Positions 33,035 through 41,286 of a DNA stretch of 64,000 bases are shown here, piece by piece. The notes beneath the pieces were generated by a model. The model had not been told where the DNA came from, searched no databases, and saw only the letters and a list, made by a program, of their open reading frames with translations. The stretch is from Allopusillimonas lactea (GTDB taxonomy: Bacteria > Pseudomonadota > Gammaproteobacteria > Burkholderiales > Burkholderiaceae_B): the NCBI RefSeq assembly GCF_021653995.1, contig NZ_JAJJOZ010000008.1, positions 1-64,000 on the forward strand. The letters run 5' to 3'. The position numbers and the translations under genes were made by a program. Every line of letters starts with the position of its first letter. The first letter of the stretch is position 1.

Positions 33035-34738
33035 ATGGAACAAATCCTTCTTGCCGATCTTGTCAATGACCTTCCCAACGCTGTCAGGCTGCAACGCGCC
33101 GTACACGTGATGCGCGAGCAGTTTCAGTGCGATGCTGTGGGTTTGCTTGCGCTCGAAGGCGACAGCCTGCGGGTGGTGGCCGCATCGGGGTTGGCGCACG
33201 AGGCCATGGGACGTCGTTTCGTGGTTGCCCAGCATCCGCGCTTTGCCACCATTCTTTCGCGCCGCGAGCCTACCTGGTTCGATCCGGCCAGTATGTTGCC
33301 TGATCCCTACGATGGCCTGCTGGATGACAAAAAGGGCGAGCCCCTGCCGGTGCACGATTGCGTTGGCATGAGCCTCTATACAGAAGGGCGCTTGTGGGGT
33401 GCCATTACCATGGATGCCCTGCGCATGGGTACTTTCGACGCAGCCGCCCGGGCGCGCTTGCATCGTCAGGCGCTGGTGCTGGAGGCCGCCATCCGTATTA
33501 CCGCGCTCGAGCGTGAAAATCGCAATCTTCGCCAGTTGGGCAGTACGCCCAGTGGCGAGCAGCTCATCGTCGACCAGAGTGAAATCCTGGGCTCCAGCTC
33601 CGCGATCGAACGCCTGCTGCACGAGCTGGACGTGGTGGCAGATTCTGATCTGCCGGTGCTGCTGCTGGGCGAAACAGGCGTGGGTAAAGAATTATTCGCC
33701 CGTCGGTTGCACCGGCGTTCCCGGCGCAGCGGCAAGCCCATGGTGCACGTCAATTGCGCGGCGCTGCCCGAGTCCTTGGCTGAAAGCGAGTTATTCGGGC
33801 ATGTCAAAGGTGCATTCTCGGGTGCTACCAATGATCGCGCCGGCCGCTTCGAAGCCGCCAAAGGCGGCACGCTGTTTCTGGATGAGGTCGGCGAGCTCCC
33901 GCTCAGCATTCAGGCCAAGTTGCTGCGCGCGCTGCAAAATGGCGAAATCCAGCGCCTGGGTGCCGACAACATCATAAAGACTGACGTGCGCATCATCGCC
34001 GCCACCAACCGCGATCTCAAGCAGAACACGCTCGACGGTCACTTCCGCGCCGATCTTTACCACCGTCTGTCGGTCTATCCAGTGCCTATTCCGCCGCTGC
34101 GCGAGCGCGGCCGCGACATCCTGCTGCTAGCCGGCCACTTTCTCGAATTCAACCGCGCGCGCTTGGGGCTGCGCGGGCTGCGCCTGTCTTATTCAGCCGA
34201 AAAGGCGCTTATGGGTTATGCGTGGCCGGGCAATGTGCGCGAACTTGAACACGTTATCAGCCGGGCGGCGCTCAAGATCCTTAGTCGTGGCGGGTCGCGC
34301 GACCAAATCCTCACCCTGGGCCCCGAACTGCTAGACCTCGATGTTGCGTTGCGGCCGGGCGATCCAGGTGGCGTTTTGCTTTCGGCTCCGCACGATGCCG
34401 CTCTACAGGGTGAGTGGTCCGGCTCCCCGGGGCTGCCGGTATCCGAGCCTCCGTCCGCAACTCCCGTGCTGCCCGGCGACGACGATCTCTATGCCGTTGA
34501 GCCTTTCTATGGCAATGCATTTGAGGGTACTGAAGCCGCTTTTGCGCCCGCCTTTGGCGGTGTGGTTTCGGAGCCCCCGGCACCCGTGTCACTGCGCGCC
34601 GCCACCGACGAGTTCCAGAGGGCCGCGGTGCGACGGGCGCTGGCCAAGGAAAATGGCAACTGGGCTGCCGCCGCGCGGCAGCTCGATCTGGACGCCAGCA
34701 ATCTACATAAATTGGCACGCAAACTAGGCTTGAAGTAG
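33035..34738 (+). CDS. norR: NO-responsive sigma-54 activator NorR
   Basis: The 567-residue enhancer-binding protein has an N-terminal GAF domain (residues about 15-165, the expected NO-sensing iron site), an AAA+ domain with Walker A G-E-T-G-V-G-K-E near 212, and a C-terminal Fis-type helix-turn-helix (W-A-A-A-A-R-Q-L-D-L-D-A-S-N-L-H-K-L). The sigma-54 contact loop reads G-A-F-S-G-A instead of the usual GAFTGA. A long Pro/Ala-rich linker (residues about 440-515) precedes the DNA-binding domain. It diverges from the NO reductase operon it should activate. Confidence 0.92.
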   Translation: MEQILLADLVNDLPNAVRLQRAVHVMREQFQCDAVGLLALEGDSLRVVAASGLAHEAMGRRFVVAQHPRFATILSRREPTWFDPASMLPDPYDGLLDDKKGEPLPVHDCVGMSLYTEGRLWGAITMDALRMGTFDAAARARLHRQALVLEAAIRITALERENRNLRQLGSTPSGEQLIVDQSEILGSSSAIERLLHELDVVADSDLPVLLLGETGVGKELFARRLHRRSRRSGKPMVHVNCAALPESLAESELFGHVKGAFSGATNDRAGRFEAAKGGTLFLDEVGELPLSIQAKLLRALQNGEIQRLGADNIIKTDVRIIAATNRDLKQNTLDGHFRADLYHRLSVYPVPIPPLRERGRDILLLAGHFLEFNRARLGLRGLRLSYSAEKALMGYAWPGNVRELEHVISRAALKILSRGGSRDQILTLGPELLDLDVALRPGDPGGVLLSAPHDAALQGEWSGSPGLPVSEPPSATPVLPGDDDLYAVEPFYGNAFEGTEAAFAPAFGGVVSEPPAPVSLRAATDEFQRAAVRRALAKENGNWAAAARQLDLDASNLHKLARKLGLK

Positions 34739-34762
34739 GTGTTTTCCAGCAGCACTTTTTTC

Positions 34763-34792
34763 TTGACATGAATCAGTGCCAGCCTTTACATT
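34763..34792 (+). promoter_or_regulatory. Promoter of the riboswitch-TerC transcript
   Basis: A consensus TTGACA (34763-34768) is followed after 18 bases by TACATT (34787-34792), giving a start near 34800 where the riboswitch begins. Confidence 0.6.
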
Positions 34793-34797
34793 ACCCC

Positions 34798-34940
34798 AGA
34801 TCAAGGGGAGTAGCTTTCTCACCGCCGCATCGTCATTACGGTACGCCTGTTTCATCATCGGGCGCCCGGTGCGCGGGCAGCATGCCACTATGCTGCAAGC
34901 AAGACCTTGCCAATCAAAGGGCAAGGTGCGTTCTCCGCCA
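34798..34940 (+). ncRNA. yybP-ykoY riboswitch (manganese sensor)
   Basis: The leader carries the invariant core words of the yybP-ykoY class: AAGGGGAGTAGC at 34803-34814, TCGTCATTACG around 34830-34840, and GCAAGACCTTGCC around 34898-34911. This class binds Mn2+ and turns on manganese exporters and TerC-family genes such as E. coli alx and mntP. It stands before a TerC-family gene. Outer boundaries are approximate. Confidence 0.85.
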
Positions 34941-34947
34941 GCAGAAC

Positions 34948-34989
34948 AGGCCTTGTCCTTCCGGACCAGGCCTTTTCCTTTTCTGGTCC
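34948..34989 (+). promoter_or_regulatory. Riboswitch expression platform with alternative hairpins
   Basis: One hairpin pairs AGGCCT (34948-34953) plus GTCC with GGAC plus AGGCCT (34968-34973) and runs into a T-rich tract, a terminator. A second pairs GGACCAG (34963-34969) with CTGGTCC (34983-34989). Both use 34963-34969, so they are mutually exclusive. Confidence 0.65.
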
Positions 34990-35026
34990 TCATTCCATAC
35001 ATTACGAATTGCCATGAGGATTACAC

Positions 35027-35752
35027 ATGATTGAATTTTTGCAGACCATGAGCTGGGCGGCGGTGTTTCAGATCATCCTGATCGACATCCTGCTTGGTGG
35101 CGACAACGCGGTCGTGATCGCGCTGGCCTGCCGCAACCTCGAACCACGTAAGCGCATGCAGGGCATTCTGTGGGGTACCGCCGGCGCGATCGGCCTGCGG
35201 GTAGCGCTGATCGCTTTTGCCCTGACCTTGCTCGGCATCCCATTCCTGAAAGTGGTGGGTGGCCTGCTACTGGTGTGGATCGGCGTCAAGCTCCTGGTGC
35301 CTGAGGATGATGCACATGGCAAGATCCAGAGCAGTGCGTCGATATTTGCCGCGGTCAAGACCATTATCGTGGCCGACTTTGTCATGAGTCTGGACAACGT
35401 GATCGCGATTGCAGGCGCTGCTCAGAATGCGGATCCTGCGCATCAACTGGGCCTGGTTATCTTCGGCCTGGTCGTGAGTGTACCCATCATCATCTGGGGC
35501 AGCACGCTGGTACTCAAGCTGATCGACCGCTTCCCCATGGCCGTTACCTTCGGCGCAGGCCTGTTGGGCTGGATTGCCGGTGGCATGCTGGTGACTGATG
35601 TGTTTGTGGTCGAGAAGTTCGGTGAGCCCACCACAACGGTGAAAATTGGTGCTGAAATCATCGGTGCTTTGGTAGTCATCGGCCTGGGTCGCTTGATTGC
35701 AAGCCGCAAGGCTAGCAACGCCCGCGCCGAGGTGGAGTCGCAGTCGGCCTGA
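35027..35752 (+). CDS. TerC-family membrane protein, probable manganese exporter
   Basis: The 241-residue protein has seven or so membrane helices and the TerC signatures I-L-L-G-G-D-N-A-V-V-I-A near residue 20 and F-V-M-S-L-D-N-V-I-A-I-A-G near 118, whose Asp/Asn pairs are thought to bind metal. The manganese riboswitch upstream supports Mn2+ export. GAGGA is seven bases before the ATG. Confidence 0.88.
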   Translation: MIEFLQTMSWAAVFQIILIDILLGGDNAVVIALACRNLEPRKRMQGILWGTAGAIGLRVALIAFALTLLGIPFLKVVGGLLLVWIGVKLLVPEDDAHGKIQSSASIFAAVKTIIVADFVMSLDNVIAIAGAAQNADPAHQLGLVIFGLVVSVPIIIWGSTLVLKLIDRFPMAVTFGAGLLGWIAGGMLVTDVFVVEKFGEPTTTVKIGAEIIGALVVIGLGRLIASRKASNARAEVESQSA

Positions 35753-35859
35753 AAAGCAGGCTGACGGCCGAGGCGGTGCCTGCGGGCACGCGCCGGCCCT
35801 CGCCCCAAGGCAGTGCAGCCCGTGTGCGCTTTGGCGGCCTAGTCCACAGAAAACGCCTG

Positions 35860-35906
35860 ACGGCGCGACCGCGCTCATGTTACTGAGCACGGGCGCGCCG
35901 TTTTTT
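35860..35906 (+). terminator. Terminator after the TerC gene
   Basis: ACGGCGCG (35860-35867) pairs with CGCGCCGT (35894-35901), with an inner GCTCA/TGAGC stem, and is followed by six T. Confidence 0.8.
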
Positions 35907-35917
35907 CTATGTGCCTG

Positions 35918-36256
35918 TTAGCGGCGTGAGCTGCAGGCGATGGCTGCCGCAATGATGGCTGCCAGCCCCAATGCCAAGCCGGCCGCTTGCCATGGATGGC
36001 CGCGCACATATTCTTCGGTGCAGTCATAGCCACGATGCATGGCCTGGCTGGCGCTTGCCCGCCAGTCGTCGATGCCGTCGCGGGCGGCATCCAGTTGCTG
36101 CTTGAGACGGTGGCGGGCCTGCTGAACCTCCGCGCCGCTGTATGACGCAGTAGTGTGCAGCAGGTCTTCCGATGTGGCGATCAGCTTCTGAATGTCGCGG
36201 CCCATGCGCCGGCGATGCCGCTCGGCGAGGTACCTGTCGCTGAAAAGAGTAGCCAT
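35918..36256 (-). CDS. DUF883 / YqjD-ElaB-like protein
   Basis: The 112-residue protein has a charged helical region and one C-terminal membrane helix (L-A-L-G-L-A-A-I-I-A-A-A-I-A) preceded by V-R-G-H-P-W-Q-A-A-G, the hallmark of the YqjD/ElaB family. E. coli homologues anchor ribosomes to the membrane in stationary phase. The ATG at 36256 has GGGAG six bases upstream; upstream in-frame codons are unlikely to be used. Confidence 0.82.
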   Translation of the reverse strand: MATLFSDRYLAERHRRRMGRDIQKLIATSEDLLHTTASYSGAEVQQARHRLKQQLDAARDGIDDWRASASQAMHRGYDCTEEYVRGHPWQAAGLALGLAAIIAAAIACSSRR

Positions 36257-36356
36257 GCGAACTCCCGGTTTGTTGCGATAAACGTGCCCGCCGTTCACAG
36301 CAAGTGGCGTGCCCGCCACACCAACGCCGGGCCGATCGCTGGCGGTGTGTGCATGA

Positions 36357-36366
36357 GATTATAATC
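36357..36366. promoter_or_regulatory. GATTATAATC palindrome with -10 element before sulP
   Basis: The palindrome contains TATAAT ending nine bases before the ATG of the SulP gene. If used as -10, the transcript would be nearly leaderless at that ATG. The same ten bases recur at 38373-38382. Confidence 0.5.
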
Positions 36367-36374
36367 AAATCTGC

Positions 36375-38012
36375 ATGACATTACCCTTTGGTGCTGGGAT
36401 GATCGCGTTTCTGGAAGCAAAGCGGGCCGGTTTGCTGGCTCGCAAGCATTGGCCGGCCAATATCGTTGCCGGCATTATTGTGGGTGTGGTGGCGCTGCCG
36501 CTGGCCATGGCCTTTGCCATTGCCTCGGGCGTCAAGCCCGAACAGGGCTTGTACACCGCCATTGTCGCCGGTATTGCAGTGTCGCTGTTCGGCGGTAGTC
36601 GTGTGCAAATTGCGGGCCCAACCGGCGCGTTTATCGTAATTCTCGCCGACATCGTCGCCCGCCATGGCGTCGACGGCTTGCAGGTCGCCACACTGATGGC
36701 AGGTGTCATTCTGCTGCTGTTCGGCTTGGCGCGGCTCGGCGCGGTTATCCGCTTCATCCCCCTGCCGGTCATCGCAGGGTTTACAGCCGGCATTGGCATC
36801 ATCATCTGGGTGGGGCAGTGGCAGTCTTTTTTTGGTCTGCCGGCCGTGCAGGGCGAGCACTTCCATCAGAAGCTCTGGGGGCTGCTGCAGGCACTGCCGC
36901 AACTGGATCCGGTCACTACGCTGATCGGTGTGGTGTCGCTGCTGCTGGTCATCTTTACGTCCAAGGTGCCGCGTTTCGCGCGTGTGCCTGGGCCACTCGT
37001 GGCGCTGGTTGTCATGACGGCAATCCAGGCCGCATTCGGCTTCGAAAGCGTAGCTACCATCGGCTCAATGTTTGGCGAGATTCCTCGCGGCCTACCCAGC
37101 CTTGAACTCCCTGCCATCACGCTCACGCGCTTGGTCGAACTTATCGGGCCGGCTTTCGCGATCGCCATGCTTGGGGCCATCGAGTCGCTGCTGTCGGCCA
37201 TCGTGGCAGATGGCATGGCGGATACTCGCCACCACTCCAACCAAGAGCTCATCGGCCAGGGCATCGCCAATATTCTGTCACCCCTGTTCGGCGGCATCGC
37301 TGCCACGGGTGCCATTGCCCGCACGGCCACCAATATCCGCAATGGCGGCAGCAGCCCGCTGGCCGGCATTGTCCACGGCGTTACGCTTATCCTTGTGTTG
37401 CTGTTGCTGGCGCCGCTGGCTGCCAGTGTGCCGCTCGCCACGCTGGCAGCCATTCTCTTCGTGGTGGCTTGGAACATGAGCCAGGTGCGCCAGGTCGCGC
37501 GTCTGGCCAGGCGCGCACCCCGCGCCGACGCGCTGATCATGTTGATCACGCTCACGCTTACCGTATTCACCGACCTGGTCGTTGCAGTGAATATCGGCGT
37601 GGTGCTTGCCATGCTGCATTTTCTGCGCCGCATGGCCGAAAGCGTGGTGGTGCACCGTGAAGACGGCAACAGCGACGACGAGCCAGGCAGCCTGCCCAAG
37701 GGCGTGCTGGTCTATACCGTAGAGGGGCCGTTTTTCTTTGCGGCGGCCGACGCCTTCCAGCGCGCGCTGGGCGACACGCACACCGATCCCGAAAAGGTCG
37801 TTATCAGGCTGTCCCGCGTGCCCTTCATCGACGCTACCGGCCTGCAGGCGCTGGAATCCGTGGTGGCCGACCTACAGGGCCGCGGGGTGCGGGTCATGCT
37901 GGTCGAGGCCAACCCCCGCGTGCTTGGCAAACTGCGGCGTATGGGTTTGCTCGACAAACTCGGGCCGGGCGCGGTACTGGAGCGCCTTGAGGATGCGCTG
38001 GCGTCAGGCTGA
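36375..38012 (+). CDS. SulP-family anion transporter with STAS domain
   Basis: The 545-residue SLC26/SulP transporter has a 14-segment membrane domain (G-L-Y-T-A-I-V-A-G near residue 56; Q-I-A-G-P-T-G-A-F near 78) and a C-terminal STAS domain from about 440 (V-P-F-I-D-A-T-G-L-Q-A-L-E). Family members carry sulfate, bicarbonate or dicarboxylates; the substrate is open. The start may be the ATG at 36375 or the ATG at 36399. Confidence 0.9.
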   Translation: MTLPFGAGMIAFLEAKRAGLLARKHWPANIVAGIIVGVVALPLAMAFAIASGVKPEQGLYTAIVAGIAVSLFGGSRVQIAGPTGAFIVILADIVARHGVDGLQVATLMAGVILLLFGLARLGAVIRFIPLPVIAGFTAGIGIIIWVGQWQSFFGLPAVQGEHFHQKLWGLLQALPQLDPVTTLIGVVSLLLVIFTSKVPRFARVPGPLVALVVMTAIQAAFGFESVATIGSMFGEIPRGLPSLELPAITLTRLVELIGPAFAIAMLGAIESLLSAIVADGMADTRHHSNQELIGQGIANILSPLFGGIAATGAIARTATNIRNGGSSPLAGIVHGVTLILVLLLLAPLAASVPLATLAAILFVVAWNMSQVRQVARLARRAPRADALIMLITLTLTVFTDLVVAVNIGVVLAMLHFLRRMAESVVVHREDGNSDDEPGSLPKGVLVYTVEGPFFFAAADAFQRALGDTHTDPEKVVIRLSRVPFIDATGLQALESVVADLQGRGVRVMLVEANPRVLGKLRRMGLLDKLGPGAVLERLEDALASG

Positions 38013-38037
38013 GCCCGTGGCTTGTCGCAGTACATCG

Positions 38038-38120
38038 TCAGCGATCGTCCTTGGGCGATCTTTCGATCAAAGAGAGCTTACCCGTGATCATCCGTCTGGT
38101 GTCGTCCCTCAGCGATCGTC
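38038..38120. repeat. 12-bp direct repeat between sulP and the RHH gene
   Basis: TCAGCGATCGTC occurs at 38038-38049 and 38109-38120, and CGTCCCTCAG occurs twice nearby. The repeats lie between convergent genes. Confidence 0.6.
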
Positions 38121-38131
38121 GGAGACGTCCC

Positions 38132-38332
38132 TCAGTTATTGTTTGACTTGAGCTTTGGGTTTTGCACTGGCGCTGTGGGTGCATAGCTGACGTCGTGTTC
38201 GTTCAGGTAGTCGCGTATCAACTGCCGAACCACTTGCGAAGGCGTGATGTCTTGGCTGGCGCACAGGCGCTCGAACGCTTTTTTCTTGCGCGGATCAATG
38301 AGCACGGTGAGCCGTGCGGTCTTGCTTTCCAT
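38132..38332 (-). CDS. Ribbon-helix-helix (CopG-like) protein
   Basis: The 66-residue protein has a CopG/Arc-type fold: strand R-L-T-V-L-I-D, then helices K-A-F-E-R-L-C and P-S-Q-V-V-R-Q-L-I-R-D-Y-L. Such proteins bind DNA as dimers and often serve as antitoxins or small repressors. No toxin gene is adjacent. A TATAAT inside the palindrome at 38373-38382 would place the transcript start about 35 bases before the ATG. Confidence 0.75.
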   Translation of the reverse strand: MESKTARLTVLIDPRKKKAFERLCASQDITPSQVVRQLIRDYLNEHDVSYAPTAPVQNPKLKSNNN

Positions 38333-38372
38333 GTTGAAGTAGGGCGTGAAAGGGCGCTGTATATGACAATTT

Positions 38373-38382
38373 GATTATAATC
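38373..38382. promoter_or_regulatory. GATTATAATC palindrome before the RHH gene
   Basis: Identical to the ten-base palindrome before sulP. It supplies a -10-like TATAAT for the minus-strand gene and could be an operator of the RHH protein. Confidence 0.5.
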
Positions 38383-38519
38383 GAATTGGTATTTGTTGCC
38401 ATACATCGCCCCTATGCCTGCGTGCGACGCAAAGTTAGGCGCTAGGTACAGCGCAGGTTTGGCGCTAGGCACGAGCCAGGCGTGCCGACAGGTATGGCGA
38501 TCGATGCGGCGTCGGTGCT

Positions 38520-39254
38520 TCAGGCCGTGTGGCCGGGTGTGGCCGCGCGTAGTTCGCGTCTGAGAGCAGCTTTCAGTTCAGCCAGAAACTCTGCGCCGTT
38601 GGGGTCGCCGACAGCCAGGCTCAGCAATGATGCGGCCCGTACGGGCTCGTAACGCCGCTCGCTGCCCAGCTCGGCTTCGAAATCATTGGCCAGGCTGGTC
38701 ACCCCGGCGATATCCACATCCGCCAGCACGAGCGCATGCACCAGTACGACCTGTCGTGGCGGAGGGCCAGGCAAGCGCCGCCACAGTTGTGCCGTCCCCG
38801 CCACCTTGCGCAGTGCGTCGTCGTTGTTGCCAACAGCCAGGTTGAAGCGGCCGTCGCAAAACGACCCCGTCACCGCCGCTGGATGGCTGTCGATGCCAAA
38901 GGGCAGCAGTGCCTTGCGGATAATTTCGCACAACAGTAGATAGGCATAATCGGAATGATCCAGCGGCTTGCCCGGCACAGCATAGGCCAGGCTCACGTTA
39001 ATGACCCCGGGGCCCTGCGGCACGATCCCGCCGCCTGATAGCCGGACAGTGACCGGCCAGCCGCGTGCTGCCGCATGCGCGCAGGCGGTGTTAAAGGCCT
39101 CGAAACGGCGATAGGTGCGAGGCACCACCAGGCCCTGGGGCGCTTCCCACACTGCGGCGCAAGGGCCATGCGCCGCAGTTAGCTCAATGAGATGCTCATC
39201 CGCACGCGGGCCCGGCGCTGTGTCCGTGCGAGTGGAAATCAGTGTGAAAGACAT
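38520..39254 (-). CDS. Lipoate-protein ligase A-like (BPL/LPL fold) protein
   Basis: With the ATG at 39254 the protein has 244 residues. It has the ligase-family stretch R-L-S-G-G-G-I-V-P-Q-G-P-G-V-I-N-V-S near residue 70 and a later C-D-G-R-F-N-L-A-V-G-N and K-V-A-G-T-A-Q-L-W, the lysine-containing loop of lipoyl ligases. It may attach or transfer lipoate or octanoate. The in-frame N-terminal extension to 39431 is Arg-rich and overlaps the TM2 gene, so it was left out. Confidence 0.72.
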   Translation of the reverse strand: MSFTLISTRTDTAPGPRADEHLIELTAAHGPCAAVWEAPQGLVVPRTYRRFEAFNTACAHAAARGWPVTVRLSGGGIVPQGPGVINVSLAYAVPGKPLDHSDYAYLLLCEIIRKALLPFGIDSHPAAVTGSFCDGRFNLAVGNNDDALRKVAGTAQLWRRLPGPPPRQVVLVHALVLADVDIAGVTSLANDFEAELGSERRYEPVRAASLLSLAVGDPNGAEFLAELKAALRRELRAATPGHTA

Positions 39255-39375
39255 GAGAGGCGAAGTGTTTGATCTTGGCGTGTTCCGGCCCGGCCCCTGG
39301 CACCGCTCATGACGCGGCCCGGCGGCGCCGGCCCGCGGTGTTGACTTGCGCGTGCCAGCCGAGCGACGTGTTCGC

Positions 39376-39843
39376 TTAAAGTTGCCGCGGCACGAACTCT
39401 TCGTCCGACATAAGAAAGTACCGTACTGCATCGATCAGACCCAGCACCACTGCCAGCGGCACGAAAAAGTAGAAGATGACGAGGTAGATGATGCCGGCGC
39501 CGATCTGGCCCAGGTAGAAACGATGCGCACCCAGCCAACCCAGAAACACCGCCAGCACGATAGCGATCTTGCGCTGGCTATGCGGGCGCTTGATTTCACT
39601 ACCCTTGTTTTTGATGATCCACCAGGTAATGGGGAGGGTGAGGAGCAGCGCAAGGATTACCTTGCCGGTATGACTGGAAACATACCGTTCGATCGCGTAA
39701 TAGATATCGGCAAAGTTGTGGATGACCACGCCGAAAAGCCGCTCGATCCAGTAAAACGCCTCGGAGGCAATGGCCTCGCCAAAGGTGAGCGCAACAAGGA
39801 TGACGATGAAAATAGCAATTGCCAGGATGATACGTTGCAGCAT
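39376..39843 (-). CDS. TM2-domain membrane protein
   Basis: The 155-residue protein has N-terminal helices, and a C-terminal TM2 domain with L-G-W-L-G-A-H-R-F-Y-L-G-Q near residues 99-111 and a second helix ending in L-I-D-A-V-R-Y-F. The function of such small membrane proteins is unknown. Confidence 0.78.
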   Translation of the reverse strand: MLQRIILAIAIFIVILVALTFGEAIASEAFYWIERLFGVVIHNFADIYYAIERYVSSHTGKVILALLLTLPITWWIIKNKGSEIKRPHSQRKIAIVLAVFLGWLGAHRFYLGQIGAGIIYLVIFYFFVPLAVVLGLIDAVRYFLMSDEEFVPRQL

Positions 39844-39984
39844 GGCGGACCGAACCTTTCCAGAGCTAAAAGCGTAGTGTAATGAGGAATGCGTCCGGCT
39901 GCCTGTACAGGAGGACGAGGTATGGGGCCTTGGCGATTTCAGGCTGTTTCAATGGCGGCCAGGTGGCGTTTATCAGTAACCGAC

Positions 39985-41286
39985 TCAGGCCTGCCCCAGC
40001 CGCCACAGTGAGGTGACCTCGGCGCGGCGCGCTGCATACAAGGGATCCTTTTCATCCATTGCTTTGGCATGACGTGGCCGGGTGTCCAGCCTATCGAGTA
40101 CACGCAGGCCGGCGGCGGCGATTGCCTCCAAAAGGAAGCTGGCTTCGCGCAGGCCCAGGTGTTCGGCCAGATCCGACATGATCAGCCAGCCTTCGCCGTC
40201 GTCGTCGAGGTGGCCCGGCAGGCCTCGCAGGTAACCCAGCAGCATCCGGCTGCCCGGGTCGTACAGCGCCTGTTCGATGGAGGTTGTGGGACGGGCCGGC
40301 AACCAGGGTGGATTGCAGACGATCAGGGGGCTTCGGCCGAGCGGGAACAGGTCGGCTTTGAGCAGAGTGATGCGTGTCTGCAAGCCCAGGTGCGCGATGT
40401 TATCGGCGGCGCACGCCAGGGCACGCTGGTCTTGGTCGGTTGCGATCACGCGCTCTATGCCGCGTGAGGCCAAAATGGCAGCCAGTACGCCGCTGCCGGT
40501 GCCTACGTCAAATGCCAAGCTGCGATTGGCGGGCAGGGGCGCCTGCGCGACAAGATCGAGGTATTCGCCCCGGTTGGGTGAGAACACCCCGTAATGGACA
40601 TGGATGCGGCCCGCAAGGCCGGGTACCTGTACGCCTTGCCGACGCCACTCCCAGGCGCCGATATAACCAAGCAGGGCGCGCAGCGGCAGCAACACCGGGC
40701 CGCCCGCAGAGCCCAGCGCGGCCTGAACTGCCGCATCAATGTCAGGCGCACGCCGCAGATGAAGCACCCAAGCCGTTGCGCTCCGCGCATTGCTCGCCTT
40801 TGTGCGGCTGACTTGCGCACCGCTTGCGTGCGGATCATTTTCTTGCGCGCCACTTGCTTCTGTTTGATTTATGTATGGCTCAGCTGCCTGCGGCGTCAGC
40901 TCGACCAGCAGGCGATTGAGCAATTGCGCACGCTGCGATTGCAATAGGCGATGGCGGTTGAATGCGTCCACCCCTGCCGTTTCAACGTCGACGGCTTGGC
41001 GCTGACGTGTTCGCCGCTGGCGTTCATCGATGCGGCGACCCAAGGCCTGCAGCAGCTGCCGGGCGTTGTGATAATCGCCGCGCCATAGCAGTGCCGTGCC
41101 TTGTGTTGCCTCGCGGAATGCGGCGTCGGCGGGAGTGTTGTCGTCCATCACGAGGATACGGCGCGGCGCCGCGCCGTATTCATTTAGCCAGCCTGCAGTC
41201 CGGGCCGCTCCGCCTTCCGTCCAGTTTGCCTGAGTCATTCCGCCTATACCCGCTGAATTGCCTTCCGCCCGGCTTGCCCGGCTCAT
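39985..41286 (-). CDS. SAM-dependent methyltransferase (HemK/RlmG-like)
   Basis: The C-terminal half has a class I methyltransferase core: F-D-V-G-T-G-S-G-V-L-A-A near residue 260 (SAM loop) and V-C-N-P-P-W near 320, the N-P-P-[YW] motif of enzymes methylating planar nitrogen. The N-terminal half is family-specific and contains an Ala/Ser/Gln-rich insert with short repeats (A-S-G-A-Q twice). The ATG at 41286 overlaps the glpK stop as ATGA. An almost identical-looking start region follows 48 bases later (ATG at 41238), and an ATG at 41148 is also possible, so the true N-terminus is uncertain. Confidence 0.75.
   Translation of the reverse strand: MSRASRAEGNSAGIGGMTQANWTEGGAARTAGWLNEYGAAPRRILVMDDNTPADAAFREATQGTALLWRGDYHNARQLLQALGRRIDERQRRTRQRQAVDVETAGVDAFNRHRLLQSQRAQLLNRLLVELTPQAAEPYINQTEASGAQENDPHASGAQVSRTKASNARSATAWVLHLRRAPDIDAAVQAALGSAGGPVLLPLRALLGYIGAWEWRRQGVQVPGLAGRIHVHYGVFSPNRGEYLDLVAQAPLPANRSLAFDVGTGSGVLAAILASRGIERVIATDQDQRALACAADNIAHLGLQTRITLLKADLFPLGRSPLIVCNPPWLPARPTTSIEQALYDPGSRMLLGYLRGLPGHLDDDGEGWLIMSDLAEHLGLREASFLLEAIAAAGLRVLDRLDTRPRHAKAMDEKDPLYAARRAEVTSLWRLGQA
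41191..41286 (-). repeat. 48-base tandem duplication at the methyltransferase start
   Basis: Two adjacent 48-base units (41286-41239 and 41238-41191) are similar in DNA and encode M-S-R-A-S-R-A-E-G-N-S-A and M-T-Q-A-N-W-T-E-G-G-A-A. Each begins with an in-frame ATG. Confidence 0.6.

Noticed and set aside
39255..39431. N-terminal extension of the lipoate-ligase-like protein
   Set aside because: Arg/Pro-rich, overlaps the end of the TM2 gene, and the ATG at 39254 gives the expected length.
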